Source: Clostridium sp. Marseille-P2415 (GTDB lineage Bacteria > Bacillota > Clostridia > Lachnospirales > Lachnospiraceae). Taken from it: DNA of 64,000 bases. The notes under the pieces are model-generated. The model was not told the DNA's origin. It did no database searches and saw nothing but the letters and a program-made list of their open reading frames with translations. The DNA lies in contig NZ_LT732526.1 of assembly GCF_900155545.1 (NCBI RefSeq), forward strand, positions 4,047,827-4,111,826, read 5' to 3'. Made by a program: the position numbers and the translations under genes. Of the stretch, positions 17,316-26,217 are shown one piece after another (the first letter of the stretch is position 1; each line of letters begins with the position of its first letter).

Positions 17316-18093
17316 GCAGTTAATGAAAATATTAAGAATTAAAGAAGATGGCTGTGGATGAAAATGATATTTATAGGCTATATTAAAGGGGCCGGAATAT
17401 AAGAGGTTCAGTGAAGAATGAATTCTATGGTTGTTGGCATCCTTTATGACTGAGGGAACGCTGAATTTCAAATACTTCCAGAGTTTCAGTTGATTCTTGA
17501 AATCGTTACTACAATACGCGTGAAATATCTGGATATCTTTCAAATTTCCTTTTACGGATTGAAATGCCTGTTTAACAAGAACACATATGTAGTTCAAGCT
17601 AATGCCGACTCTGACATATGTTAAATCACTTACAACAACATTTCTACATGGTTATATTGCGGCTCTCTTTAAAAGTATCGACTATATTTGTTGCTAGTTC
17701 AGATTCATCTAGTTTTGCTTTTGCTTCATAGTAATAGGTACTTCTTTGGGGTTGTGGGACTTTACACATTGCTGACACAGAGTATTAGTGGACATTCTCA
17801 TTGATCACATTTACTTTTGTTCTAAGATCAGCGTTGCTTGTTTAAAATATCGTTCTCCAGCTTAAGCTGCTGGTTCTCCATGCGAAGCCTGTTCAGTTCG
17901 GCATCTTCGGCAGAACGGTTATCTTTTTCCTTAAAGAAACCACTATTATTTGTCTGGGCAATCCATTAATCAAGGAGTAACTTGCAATATTATATTCTCT
18001 GATGATATCACATTTTCTTTTGCCTCCTCGATAGATTTGTTATTTTAATTCAGATGTAAATATATGACGTGGCCTTGGGTTTTTTTGAGACAT
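17316..18093 (-). mobile_element. Decayed IS3-family insertion sequence
   Basis: The minus strand begins at an ATG (18093-18091) with MSQKNPRPRHIFTSELK and later KRKCDIIREYNIASYSL, an orfA-like helix-turn-helix start. Further on come frame-shifted pieces such as ENQQLKLENDILNK-like, VNVINENVH, YSVSAMCKV and RSTYYYEAKAKLDESEL. It ends with the catalytic-domain remnant. Several stop codons and shifts show it is dead. It separates the maturase from the exporter gene, so it entered after or during assembly of the cluster. Exact termini and target duplication could not be defined. Confidence 0.7.
17388..17597 (-). pseudogene. IS3-family transposase OrfB, 3' remnant
   Basis: The open piece reads VKQAFQSVKGNLKDIQIFHA, then FKNQL, and after a gap NNHRIHSSLNLL. 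These are the DDE-domain and 'NNxRIHxSL' landmarks of IS3-family OrfB proteins. The acidic residue region is damaged (HAYCSNDFKN where HTDRGSEFKN-like is usual), and the middle is deleted. Confidence 0.65.
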
Positions 18094-18291
18094 AGGCATC
18101 ATCCTTTATTTATTAATACTATCATATATACCCTTAGAATTCCTGTCTAGATTATTGTAGCTGATCCAATATTTCAGACTGTATTATTAAACTATAGAAA
18201 GAAAAATCGGTAAATAAAGTAGCTTGTAATGTTAGCTCGAATTTAAATTAAAAAAATCAGTATTAGCAGAACAAAGGTTGGAGTTGATATT
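18094..18291. other. Intergenic AT-rich stretch before the exporter
   Basis: No coding frame is apparent. It holds the outer edge of the dead IS element and the leader of the exporter gene, whose ribosome site is weak (GGTTGGAGTTG before ATG 18292). Confidence 0.4.
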
Positions 18292-19935
18292 ATGAAAGAG
18301 TTAATCCGTTTAAAAAGTGTATTAAACCTTTCCTTCAGAAAGTATATTTTCCGTTATATTAAATGTTTTATATTTATGTTTGGTTATACCATAACGTCGG
18401 TTATTTTTCCTGGCCTAGTTAGTTTGGTAATGGACAAGGGAGTTATGGTAGGAGATTACCATGCTACGATTAAATATATCAGTATGTTTTTGGGGATTGG
18501 AATAATGATGACTTTTTTTCAATATATAGAAAAAATGAGTTTTTTTAAGCTCTCCCAAGATATATTACTTTATATTAAAATTGTAGTATTTCGTAAAATT
18601 ATGGATACAAATCTAGTGTTTTGGAATAACCATAAAATCGGAGATGTAATGTCAGTGATTGAGAGTGATATTTCTAAAGTAGAATCTTTGCTGACTACGA
18701 AATTTTGTGATGCCTTAATGAATATATTTGTGGTTTTTGGTATGAGCTCTTTCTTGGTTTATCTTAATATTGAAATTGGTGGACTTCTTATTGCTGTAGC
18801 GGTTCTTTTTGTAGCATTTCAACGAAAATTAGGTGGAAAAATAAAAACTAATATGGAGGTCTTACGAGAGTCATTAGGAAGTAATTCCTCTCTTATTAAT
18901 GAAATATTAAATAATATTCAAAATATTCAAATTATTGGGTTTATAGAGCCATTTATAAAGAAGTTTAAAGTTAGTATTGATAATGTAAAGAATTATAATA
19001 TCAAGAATATGAATATAGTCTCAATATCAATGGGAGTTTCAAATTTATATGTGGTATTTTCTATGCTTATTGTACTTTCTTTTGGTTCAATAGCTCATTT
19101 TAGAGGACGTTTAACATTAGGTACAATATTAACATTAATATTATATGCACAAAGATTATATTCACCGATTAACAGTATATGTAATACATTTATTTCTATA
19201 AAAAATATTTCTCCCAGTATTTCAAAAATATTGGATATATTGGAAAATGAAAATAAAATTCAAGGTGGAGACTTTTATCCAACTACAAATATTCAAGGAA
19301 AATTGGAATTTAAAGAAATATTTTTTAAGTATGAATTAAATCCAGGTTATGTTTTTATGAATTTTAATTTAAAAATAAATCCAGGAGAAATTATTGGTAT
19401 AGTTGGAAAAAATGGAAGCGGAAAATCAACAATTATTAGGTTGTTAGCGGGTCTATGTACTCCGGAATGCGGTAATATTACTATTGATGGAATAGATTTA
19501 AAGAAATATGATTTGGAATATTTAAGAAGCCAAATAGGCTATGTCTTACAAAGGAATTATCTAGTCAGCGGAAAATTAATAGATATATTAAGATTTGGTG
19601 TGGAGAATGTATATATTGATATAAAAAACGAATTGATTCAATCTTTCGAACTTGATATTAGTAAATTTAGTGGTGGTTGGGATACCTATATTAATGAAAA
19701 AAGCATGAATATTTCAGGGGGTGAGATGCAAAAAATATCTTTAATAAGAATGTTCTCTTCCCCAAAACATATGTATATTCTTGATGAGCCGACTTCATTT
19801 ATGGATACTGAAAGTGAAAAGAAAATATGTAATGAAATGAAGAAATTGCTTTATAATAAAACGACAATTATAATAACTCATCGCCCACAAATACTTCATA
19901 TTTGTAATAGAATAATTGATTTAGATGCATTATAA
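18292..19935 (+). CDS. ABC exporter half-transporter, likely sactipeptide exporter
   Basis: This 547-aa protein fuses a six-helix exporter membrane domain (residues ~20-310) to an ATPase domain. Walker A is GKNGSGKST near residue 375, the signature is NISGGEMQKISLIR, Walker B is MYILDEPTS and the H-loop is ITHR. There is no N-terminal C39 peptidase domain, so leader removal, if any, would need another protease. It likely homodimerises. The position in the same AT-rich island as the precursor and maturase suggests export or self-protection, as for the transporters of thurincin-type clusters. Substrate assignment is inference. Confidence 0.82.
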   Translation: MKELIRLKSVLNLSFRKYIFRYIKCFIFMFGYTITSVIFPGLVSLVMDKGVMVGDYHATIKYISMFLGIGIMMTFFQYIEKMSFFKLSQDILLYIKIVVFRKIMDTNLVFWNNHKIGDVMSVIESDISKVESLLTTKFCDALMNIFVVFGMSSFLVYLNIEIGGLLIAVAVLFVAFQRKLGGKIKTNMEVLRESLGSNSSLINEILNNIQNIQIIGFIEPFIKKFKVSIDNVKNYNIKNMNIVSISMGVSNLYVVFSMLIVLSFGSIAHFRGRLTLGTILTLILYAQRLYSPINSICNTFISIKNISPSISKILDILENENKIQGGDFYPTTNIQGKLEFKEIFFKYELNPGYVFMNFNLKINPGEIIGIVGKNGSGKSTIIRLLAGLCTPECGNITIDGIDLKKYDLEYLRSQIGYVLQRNYLVSGKLIDILRFGVENVYIDIKNELIQSFELDISKFSGGWDTYINEKSMNISGGEMQKISLIRMFSSPKHMYILDEPTSFMDTESEKKICNEMKKLLYNKTTIIITHRPQILHICNRIIDLDAL

Positions 19936-20345
19936 TTAAGTTAGAAATATAAGTTTAAAAATATTAAGATTTCTTCAAATATATATAGAGAGATAAGGTT
20001 TAATAATAACTGACATGATTTTTTAATTTATAGAAAAATCATGATTAGGACGAGCTTTTACTTACAGAGACTGAGGAACTCAAGATTCAATTCTTTACAT
20101 TAGCGGATATTTCTTTATATTGAATAAGTATGGACATAAAGGCTACCTTACAATGGAAGTAGGGGGGACTATTATGTATGATTGCAATACTAGAGAAATA
20201 TTAAGGGTATATAATGTAAAGTTAGTCAGTGCAGATTATAGTGTTGCGTGGATATATAATTTTTGAAAAATCACTTAATATTCATAATTTATATTTCCAT
20301 TAATCAAATATCCTGTATCAGTTCCAAATTGCTTCGTAATTACAG
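19936..20345. other. AT-rich intergenic region at the right edge of the island
   Basis: This stretch contains fragments with interrupted coding character, for example LLLTETEELKIQFFTLADISLY followed by a stop near 20122, and one small frame listed separately. I cannot assign any of it. Base composition shifts back towards that of the flanking genes within the response-regulator gene on its right. Confidence 0.4.
20174..20266 (+). CDS. Possible 30-aa peptide of unknown function
   Basis: AGGGGGG at 20161-20167 lies six bases before ATG 20174. The frame encodes 30 residues beginning MYDCNTREIL and ending AWIYNF. The ribosome site is good, but the peptide has no recognised family and the surroundings are decayed, so it may be a chance frame or the tail of a broken gene. 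Confidence 0.25.
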   Translation: MYDCNTREILRVYNVKLVSADYSVAWIYNF

Positions 20346-21059
20346 TCAGCTATTTTTTGGATTAAAAGGCATATTTTTACTGATATTTCGTATGTAATCA
20401 AATATCTGCAATTCATTCATCAGTTCAATGACCTCAGCAGTTGAACTTTTATTGAACTTCTTAAGAATACTTTTTATGTGTGTTTTGACAGTTGATAATT
20501 CCACATACCGGATTTTACAAATCTGTGATCTGGAATATCCCCGACTCAATAAGTCCAATATATCAATTTCTGTCTGTGTCATTTCCGTTATAATATGAAG
20601 GCAGTATAAAAAGCTTTGCTCACTCTTTTTTACCCGTTGAAATTCCCGCCGGATTTTTTGTGCGATCACAGGACGGATCGGAGAGCAGTTATTGTATGCA
20701 TCCCTGATACAGGATACGATTTCCCCGGCAGCGGCATTCTTCAGCAGGTAGTCAGAGACCCCGAGTTGAAATGCATTGAATACAAATTCGTCTTCCTCAT
20801 ATACAGTCAATATGATGATTTTAGTCTTTGGAAGCATTGCCAGGATCTGCTCAGAAGCATCAAGCCCGGCTGTGCGGGTTTCCATTTCAATATCCATGAG
20901 TACAATGTCCGGTTTTAAGGCACATGTCTTTTCTACCGCTTCCTCTCCGGAATAAGCGGTTCCAATTACCTTCATATCTGCATCTTTATTGATATAGTTC
21001 TCATATCTTTTGCAGATCGGCTGCAAATCGTCAACCACAAGTACGTAAATCACATGCAT
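20346..21059 (-). CDS. NarL/LuxR-type response regulator
   Basis: This DNA-binding regulator is about 237 aa. The receiver has the acid pair in LVVDDLQ, the phospho-acceptor aspartate in DIVLMDIEM (about D56) and the conserved Thr/Lys positions IILTVYE and YLLKNA. A C-terminal LuxR-type helix-turn-helix reads LSRGYSRSQICKIRYVELST, continuing VKTHIKSIL. I list ATG 21059. AGGGTG abuts it, so the GTG six bases further in gives better spacing and could be the true start. It is divergent from the cellobiose-type transporter operon and is the likely partner of the orphan kinase at 10238. Confidence 0.87.
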   Translation of the reverse strand: MHVIYVLVVDDLQPICKRYENYINKDADMKVIGTAYSGEEAVEKTCALKPDIVLMDIEMETRTAGLDASEQILAMLPKTKIIILTVYEEDEFVFNAFQLGVSDYLLKNAAAGEIVSCIRDAYNNCSPIRPVIAQKIRREFQRVKKSEQSFLYCLHIITEMTQTEIDILDLLSRGYSRSQICKIRYVELSTVKTHIKSILKKFNKSSTAEVIELMNELQIFDYIRNISKNMPFNPKNS

Positions 21060-21217
21060 CACCCTTTGTTTATTTTGGCATTTCTTTATGAGAAAGTCAA
21101 GTGAATGAGGGATGAAAAAATATCCGACTGTTCAAAATGCCCGTTGATCATTATGCTTTAGATATCAGACGGCATATGGACGGCCGTGATTTTGTCCGGG
21201 AAAGGAAAGGAAGCAAA

Positions 21218-22459
21218 ATGAAGAAAAAAGTTGTACCGGTTCTGCTTGCAGCAACGATGGCATGTGGTCTGACTGCTTGTGGAATAACCAGTAATTCCAG
21301 AGCAGAGGGGGACGGCAATACTGTCAATGTTTATGTATCCTCCGATTTGGAAAGTTCCCTCGATGCGGAAATTGAGGCGTATAAGAACGTGAATCCGGCT
21401 GCTGTTATCGTAAAGCATGTGGTGCCGGATTCTGATTATGACAACAAGATCAAGGTGCTGCTCAGCGGAGGGGCAAAAGACGTAGATGTATTTTGGGCAA
21501 GAACTCCGGCCTATACGAATCAGTACCAGTCTGCCGGTGCATTGGAAAATCTGGCACCCTATGCAAATAAAAGCGGCGTCGATTTGAGCAGTATTGATTC
21601 TTCATTGTCCGTAATCAGTGATGAGGATGGAGGATTCTATGGATTGCCGATCTATAGCAGCTGCTGGATGCTGTTCTATAATAAGGACTTATTTGACAGG
21701 GCAGGAGCTGCTTATCCGGCAGAACAGATGACATGGGATGAGTACTGTTCTCTTGCAGAAAGTCTTACTGGGAAAGACGGCGGTACAAAATACTGGGGCG
21801 GCCAGTGTCCGGGCTGGACCATGAATCTTGGCGCAATTGCTGCAGGAGAATATCTGACGGATCCGGCGCCCCTTGAAAAGACGAAAGAATATCTGGAAAT
21901 TACGAAACGCATGTACTCGGAAAGCCATGTACCTCTTGAAGAGATGTCAAATGGTTCATGGGATAACAATGCAAGCTTCGAAAGCGGAAATATATATATG
22001 ATGATTCTTGGTGACTGGGGGTATCGTGACTTGGAGTGTGACTTCGAATATGGTACGGCACCGCTTCCTGTTTTGGATGGAACAGAACCGGGAACCAGTG
22101 TTGGAAATGCATGTTATTTATGCATAGCCAAAACAGCGAAGAACAAGCAGGCAGCATACGATTTTATTGAATTTTACACAACTTCTGATGAGGGAACAAG
22201 CGTGACAGCCGGCACCGGTAATGTACCCTGCTATTCAACAGATGCGGCGATGAAAGTATACGAGGAGTCAGTGAAAATTGACGGAATTGAGAATCGTTTT
22301 GCAGCGAAAGTACTGCGGGAACAGGCAGGTGACAAGAATTATGCGGCTGTACTTGAAGCGTTCAAGCAGGAAGCACAGCTCTATCTGCTGGGAGAGGAAT
22401 CCATTGATGACTGCATGAACAATTTCTATAAATTAAGGGATGAACTCCAAAAGGAATAG
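21218..22459 (+). CDS. Sugar ABC transporter substrate-binding lipoprotein (family 1)
   Basis: This 413-aa binding lipoprotein starts at ATG 21218 after AAAGGAAG. The signal peptide ends with the lipobox LTAC. The body shows DVDVFWARTPAYTNQYQSAGALENL-type features of family 1 solute-binding proteins and SCWMLFYNKDLFDRAGA. It heads an operon with two MalFG-type permeases and a secreted GH5 endoglucanase, so cello-oligosaccharides or other beta-glucan fragments are the likely ligands. No ATPase gene is present; a shared MsiK-like ATPase elsewhere is the usual solution. It is a paralogue of the protein at 11838. Confidence 0.88.
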   Translation: MKKKVVPVLLAATMACGLTACGITSNSRAEGDGNTVNVYVSSDLESSLDAEIEAYKNVNPAAVIVKHVVPDSDYDNKIKVLLSGGAKDVDVFWARTPAYTNQYQSAGALENLAPYANKSGVDLSSIDSSLSVISDEDGGFYGLPIYSSCWMLFYNKDLFDRAGAAYPAEQMTWDEYCSLAESLTGKDGGTKYWGGQCPGWTMNLGAIAAGEYLTDPAPLEKTKEYLEITKRMYSESHVPLEEMSNGSWDNNASFESGNIYMMILGDWGYRDLECDFEYGTAPLPVLDGTEPGTSVGNACYLCIAKTAKNKQAAYDFIEFYTTSDEGTSVTAGTGNVPCYSTDAAMKVYEESVKIDGIENRFAAKVLREQAGDKNYAAVLEAFKQEAQLYLLGEESIDDCMNNFYKLRDELQKE

Positions 22460-22479
22460 AAAAGTCAGAAGGTGAGAAA

Positions 22480-23385
22480 ATGAGTAAAACGCAAACACAT
22501 AGGAATCAAATGCAACGGAAAGAGGCGGCTACCGGGTATCTGTGTCTTTTGCCGAATTTTATTGGCTTTGCTATTTTTACTGTGATTCCGGTAATCATGG
22601 GATTTCTGATCAGTCTTACAGACTATAACGGTTTTCCGGGATTTAAGTTTGTCGGATTTTCGAATTATACAGCAATGTTTCAAGATACATTGTTTACGAC
22701 AGCACTTAAGAATAACCTGATTTACAGTTTTTCTGTTGTACCGCTGACCTTGTTGACAGCATTGCTGCTTGCTCTTGCGCTCAACAGGGGAGCTGCCATG
22801 AACGGCTTTTTCAAAACAGTGTACTTTTTCCCCAATCTGACATCCATGGTCGCTGTCAGCTGTGTGGCGATGATGATTTTTCAGCCGGCTGATGGCATCG
22901 TAAACCAGCTACTGGAATTCTTCGGTGTTGCAGAAAAACATCTGCCCCAGTGGTTTAACGCTACATCAACTGCATTGTTTACCGTAATCATTGTAGTTGT
23001 CTGGAAATCGGCCGGTTATTACATGATCATCCTCATGGGCGGTTTAAAAAATATACCGGCGCACTTATATGAAGCAGCAAAAATTGATGGCGCAGACACA
23101 TGGCAGTGTTTTTGGAACGTGACATGGCCGATGCTGTCACCGACAACCTTTATGGTTACCATACTCTGCTTTATCAGTTCGTTCCAGGTATTCGATATTA
23201 TTCAGATCACCACGGATGGCGGACCGGGACGGGCAACAACGGTATTGGTTTACCGCATTTATAAGGAGGCTTTTCAAAATTGGAAGATGGGATATGCTTC
23301 CGCAATTGCATACTTCTTATTCCTGATAATATTTGTAATAACCCTGGTCCAGTGGCATGGACAGAAAAAATGGGTGAATGATTAG
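22480..23385 (+). CDS. Sugar ABC transporter permease (MalF/UgpA type)
   Basis: This 301-aa permease has about six membrane helices. LLPNFIGFAIFTVIPVIMGF marks the first helix. The EAA loop EAAKIDGADTWQCFWNVTWP is near residue 205, and the C terminus is the common QKKWVND. AGAAGGTGAG precedes ATG 22480. It is 20 bases downstream of the binding protein in one operon. Confidence 0.92.
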   Translation: MSKTQTHRNQMQRKEAATGYLCLLPNFIGFAIFTVIPVIMGFLISLTDYNGFPGFKFVGFSNYTAMFQDTLFTTALKNNLIYSFSVVPLTLLTALLLALALNRGAAMNGFFKTVYFFPNLTSMVAVSCVAMMIFQPADGIVNQLLEFFGVAEKHLPQWFNATSTALFTVIIVVVWKSAGYYMIILMGGLKNIPAHLYEAAKIDGADTWQCFWNVTWPMLSPTTFMVTILCFISSFQVFDIIQITTDGGPGRATTVLVYRIYKEAFQNWKMGYASAIAYFLFLIIFVITLVQWHGQKKWVND

Positions 23386-23397
23386 GGGACAATTATT

Positions 23398-24228
23398 ATG
23401 AAACATAAAAAAATAAAGTGTTCTTACGTTATATTATTTATTTTATGTGTATTGGCTGCCCTCATCATGCTTATACCATTTATATGGATGGTCAGTGCAT
23501 CATTTAAATTAAATACTGAAATTTTCAAAAAACCCGTTAAGTGGATTCCGGAGGTATTTCATTTTGAAAATTATAAACGCGTGTGGACACAGGTAGATTT
23601 TTTAAGATATTATTTAAATACAATGAAAGTTACAGTAATTTCCGTAGTGATACAGGTAATTACCTGTTCCCTGGCGGCGTTTGCTTTTACAAAATTGAGA
23701 TTCCCGGGCAGAGACAAAATATTTTTTGCATACATAGCAACGATGATGGTACCATGGCATGCGATCATGATTCCGCAGTTTCTGACTGTTAAAAGCTTTG
23801 GATTATACAATACCCATGCCGCACTGATTCTGATCGGCTCGTTTAATGCTTTCGGGGTATTTCTCATGCGTCAGAATATGCTGACGATTCCAGGGGAAAT
23901 GAATGAGGCAGCGAAGATAGACGGGTGCGGAATACTCAGAACTTACTTGAGTATCATGATGCCGTTGTCAAAAGGAGCCATTGCAACGCTCATCATTTTA
24001 GCATTTAATCAGACCTGGAATGATTATATGGCACCGATGATTTATCTGGACAGCGACAGCAGAAAGACGATTCAGCTTGGGTTAGCCGCTTTCAGACAGC
24101 AATACAGCGCCGATTACGGAGCCATTATGGCTGGGACCGTATGCTCCGTAATTCCAATAATAGCCGTCTATGCTTTTGCACAGAAATATATTATTGACGG
24201 TGTCGCACATGCTGGTGTGAAAGGTTAA
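23398..24228 (+). CDS. Sugar ABC transporter permease (MalG/UgpE type)
   Basis: This 276-aa permease is the partner of the preceding one. It has about six helices; the EAA loop reads EAAKIDGCGILRTYLSIMMP near residue 180. The C terminus IIDGVAHAGVKG is typical. It is 12 bases downstream of the MalF-type gene and 32 bases before the endoglucanase, with no terminator visible between. Confidence 0.92.
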   Translation: MKHKKIKCSYVILFILCVLAALIMLIPFIWMVSASFKLNTEIFKKPVKWIPEVFHFENYKRVWTQVDFLRYYLNTMKVTVISVVIQVITCSLAAFAFTKLRFPGRDKIFFAYIATMMVPWHAIMIPQFLTVKSFGLYNTHAALILIGSFNAFGVFLMRQNMLTIPGEMNEAAKIDGCGILRTYLSIMMPLSKGAIATLIILAFNQTWNDYMAPMIYLDSDSRKTIQLGLAAFRQQYSADYGAIMAGTVCSVIPIIAVYAFAQKYIIDGVAHAGVKG

Positions 24229-24260
24229 GCATATATTTAAAAATAGGAAGGAGAGATTCT

Positions 24261-26054
24261 ATGAGAAAAATCACTGCTAAAATCCTGTCTGTACTTTTAT
24301 GCACCGCAATGGCAATAGCCGCATTGCCGTCAATGAGTGCTAAGGCAGAAGGACACACAAAAACAAAGTCTCAACAGTATGTTGAGAATCTGGGCACCGG
24401 CATTAACCTGGGCAATACCTTTGATGCATTCGACCGTATAAACAATTCGGAAATTGACGATGAAACTGCCTGGGGAAATCCGGTTGTCACACAGGAGTAT
24501 ATGAATGACATCAAAGCAAAAGGTTATGACAGCATCAGAATGCCATTTACCGCATTCACACGGACCGATGGGGATTATAACATTACGAAGGCCTATTTAG
24601 ACCGTTATGAAACAGCAGTAAATTACGCACGGAATGCGGGGCTGTATGTCATGATCAATCTGCATCATGATTCCTCTGAATGGCTGAATAAATGGGATGG
24701 CAATGAAAGCTCAGCAGAGTACAGCCGTTTCTGTGCATTGTGGAAGCAGCTGGCAGACAGATTTAAAAATTATGATGACAAAGTCATGTTTGAATCCATC
24801 AATGAAGTATATTTCCTTGAAGGCGATGATAACGCCATGAACGAAAGGGTGAGAAAGCTGGGTGATGCTTTTTATGACATCGTTCGCAATTCCGGCGGCA
24901 GCAATGCTGAAAGAATGCTGGTATTCCCGACCACTGCGACGAATCACAATTTCATATACAGCAATTTCCTGGCTGATTACTTAAAAGGGCTTAATGATCC
25001 AAATGTAATTGCAACCGTACATTATTATTCCACTGAGTTATATGCCTTCACCATAAATAGCGGGGTATCCATGTTCGATGAAACCTATAATGGAACGACA
25101 GCACGTCAAACCGTCGATGTATTTTATAACTGTGTGAAAAAAGCATTTGTTGACAACGGTATTGGAGTGATCATAGGTGAATACGGGCTGTTCAATATGG
25201 GCTATAAAAATGCGCTGGAAGACGGCGAAGTGGTTAAATTTATTGATTATATGAATTACAGAGCCAGAGAACTGGACGGAATCAGCCTGATGTTATGGGA
25301 ATGCGGCAATATCATTGACAGGAACACCTATGAATATACCAATCCGGTCTGGGGAGCCGCTTTTACGGCCGCAATGACGGAACGGTGTTCCTATGCAGCC
25401 GGTTTAGACGAATTATTTGTTACTGATGAAAATATAAATAACAATATTGAAATACCTCTTATACTCAATGGAAATACTCTGCGGGGCATATACAATGGAG
25501 AACAAAAATTAACAGAAGGCGCAGATTATACCTATGCAAATGGGACTGTGACCCTGAATGGAACTTATGTATCCGGATTATCCGGATCATCCGGGAAATA
25601 TGGTGAAATTGCTAAATTACGGTTTGAATTTTCGGCCGGCTGTGACTGGTACGAAACGATCCATTATGTAGGAAATACTCCCAGCTTAGGCAATGTTGCA
25701 GGAAATCTCCGTACAGACGATGGATATATGTCCTATTACGATACCGACGGCACGGCAACCTATCCGGTAGTGATTATTCCAGCCGATTATCAGGGGAAGA
25801 AGGTAAGAAGAATTACTTCTTTTGACTCAAATAATAATGTGGAACATGCCAATTCCTGGGCGAGCATTTATCTGCAGGCAGGAGGAGAATTTATTGCGAA
25901 TTACGCCAATAACGAATTGTTATTAATGAACTGGTATAATGATGCGGTCGCTGATGATACATATAGATTAGCCATTGAGTTTTATGACGGAACGTCAATG
26001 GAATACAGCTTTACAAAACAGGGAAATCATATTACCGGCAGTCAGCTGCAGTAA
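24261..26054 (+). CDS. Secreted endoglucanase, GH5 with X2-like and C-terminal accessory modules
   Basis: This 597-aa enzyme cleaves beta-1,4-glucan outside the cell. A signal peptide ends near residue 29 (SMSAKA|EG). The GH5 module covers ~40-375: GTGINLGNTFDAF, INLHHDSSEW, acid/base E182 in FESINEV and nucleophile E307 in IIGEYGLF. NEV replaces the usual NEP. Residues ~385-475 resemble an X2 (CBM_X2) module: LILNGNTLRGIYNGEQKLTE with GADYT and VTLNGTYVSGL. The last ~120 residues look like an extra beta-rich carbohydrate-binding domain. No dockerin or SLH domain is seen. It shares an operon with the transporter, coupling hydrolysis to uptake. Confidence 0.9.
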   Translation: MRKITAKILSVLLCTAMAIAALPSMSAKAEGHTKTKSQQYVENLGTGINLGNTFDAFDRINNSEIDDETAWGNPVVTQEYMNDIKAKGYDSIRMPFTAFTRTDGDYNITKAYLDRYETAVNYARNAGLYVMINLHHDSSEWLNKWDGNESSAEYSRFCALWKQLADRFKNYDDKVMFESINEVYFLEGDDNAMNERVRKLGDAFYDIVRNSGGSNAERMLVFPTTATNHNFIYSNFLADYLKGLNDPNVIATVHYYSTELYAFTINSGVSMFDETYNGTTARQTVDVFYNCVKKAFVDNGIGVIIGEYGLFNMGYKNALEDGEVVKFIDYMNYRARELDGISLMLWECGNIIDRNTYEYTNPVWGAAFTAAMTERCSYAAGLDELFVTDENINNNIEIPLILNGNTLRGIYNGEQKLTEGADYTYANGTVTLNGTYVSGLSGSSGKYGEIAKLRFEFSAGCDWYETIHYVGNTPSLGNVAGNLRTDDGYMSYYDTDGTATYPVVIIPADYQGKKVRRITSFDSNNNVEHANSWASIYLQAGGEFIANYANNELLLMNWYNDAVADDTYRLAIEFYDGTSMEYSFTKQGNHITGSQLQ

Positions 26055-26182
26055 AGCGTTTATGATGTAATAATTCCGGTGCCACAGCCGGACAGGAGAG
26101 AAGATCGTGATCGAAACAAAAGGACTGGAAGATACAAATGGATGTTTCCGTTATAAATGAGAAATCTTTTCGGCAAGACGGC

Positions 26183-26211
26183 TTGCATTTTTGCCCGGCG
26201 TATGCTAATAT
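26183..26211 (+). promoter_or_regulatory. Promoter of small RNA copy 2
   Basis: TTGCAT (26183-26188) and TAATAT (26206-26211) are 17 bases apart, identical to copy 1. The upstream block TGAGAAATC.TTTCGG is also shared. Confidence 0.65.
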
Positions 26212-26217
26212 AAATAC

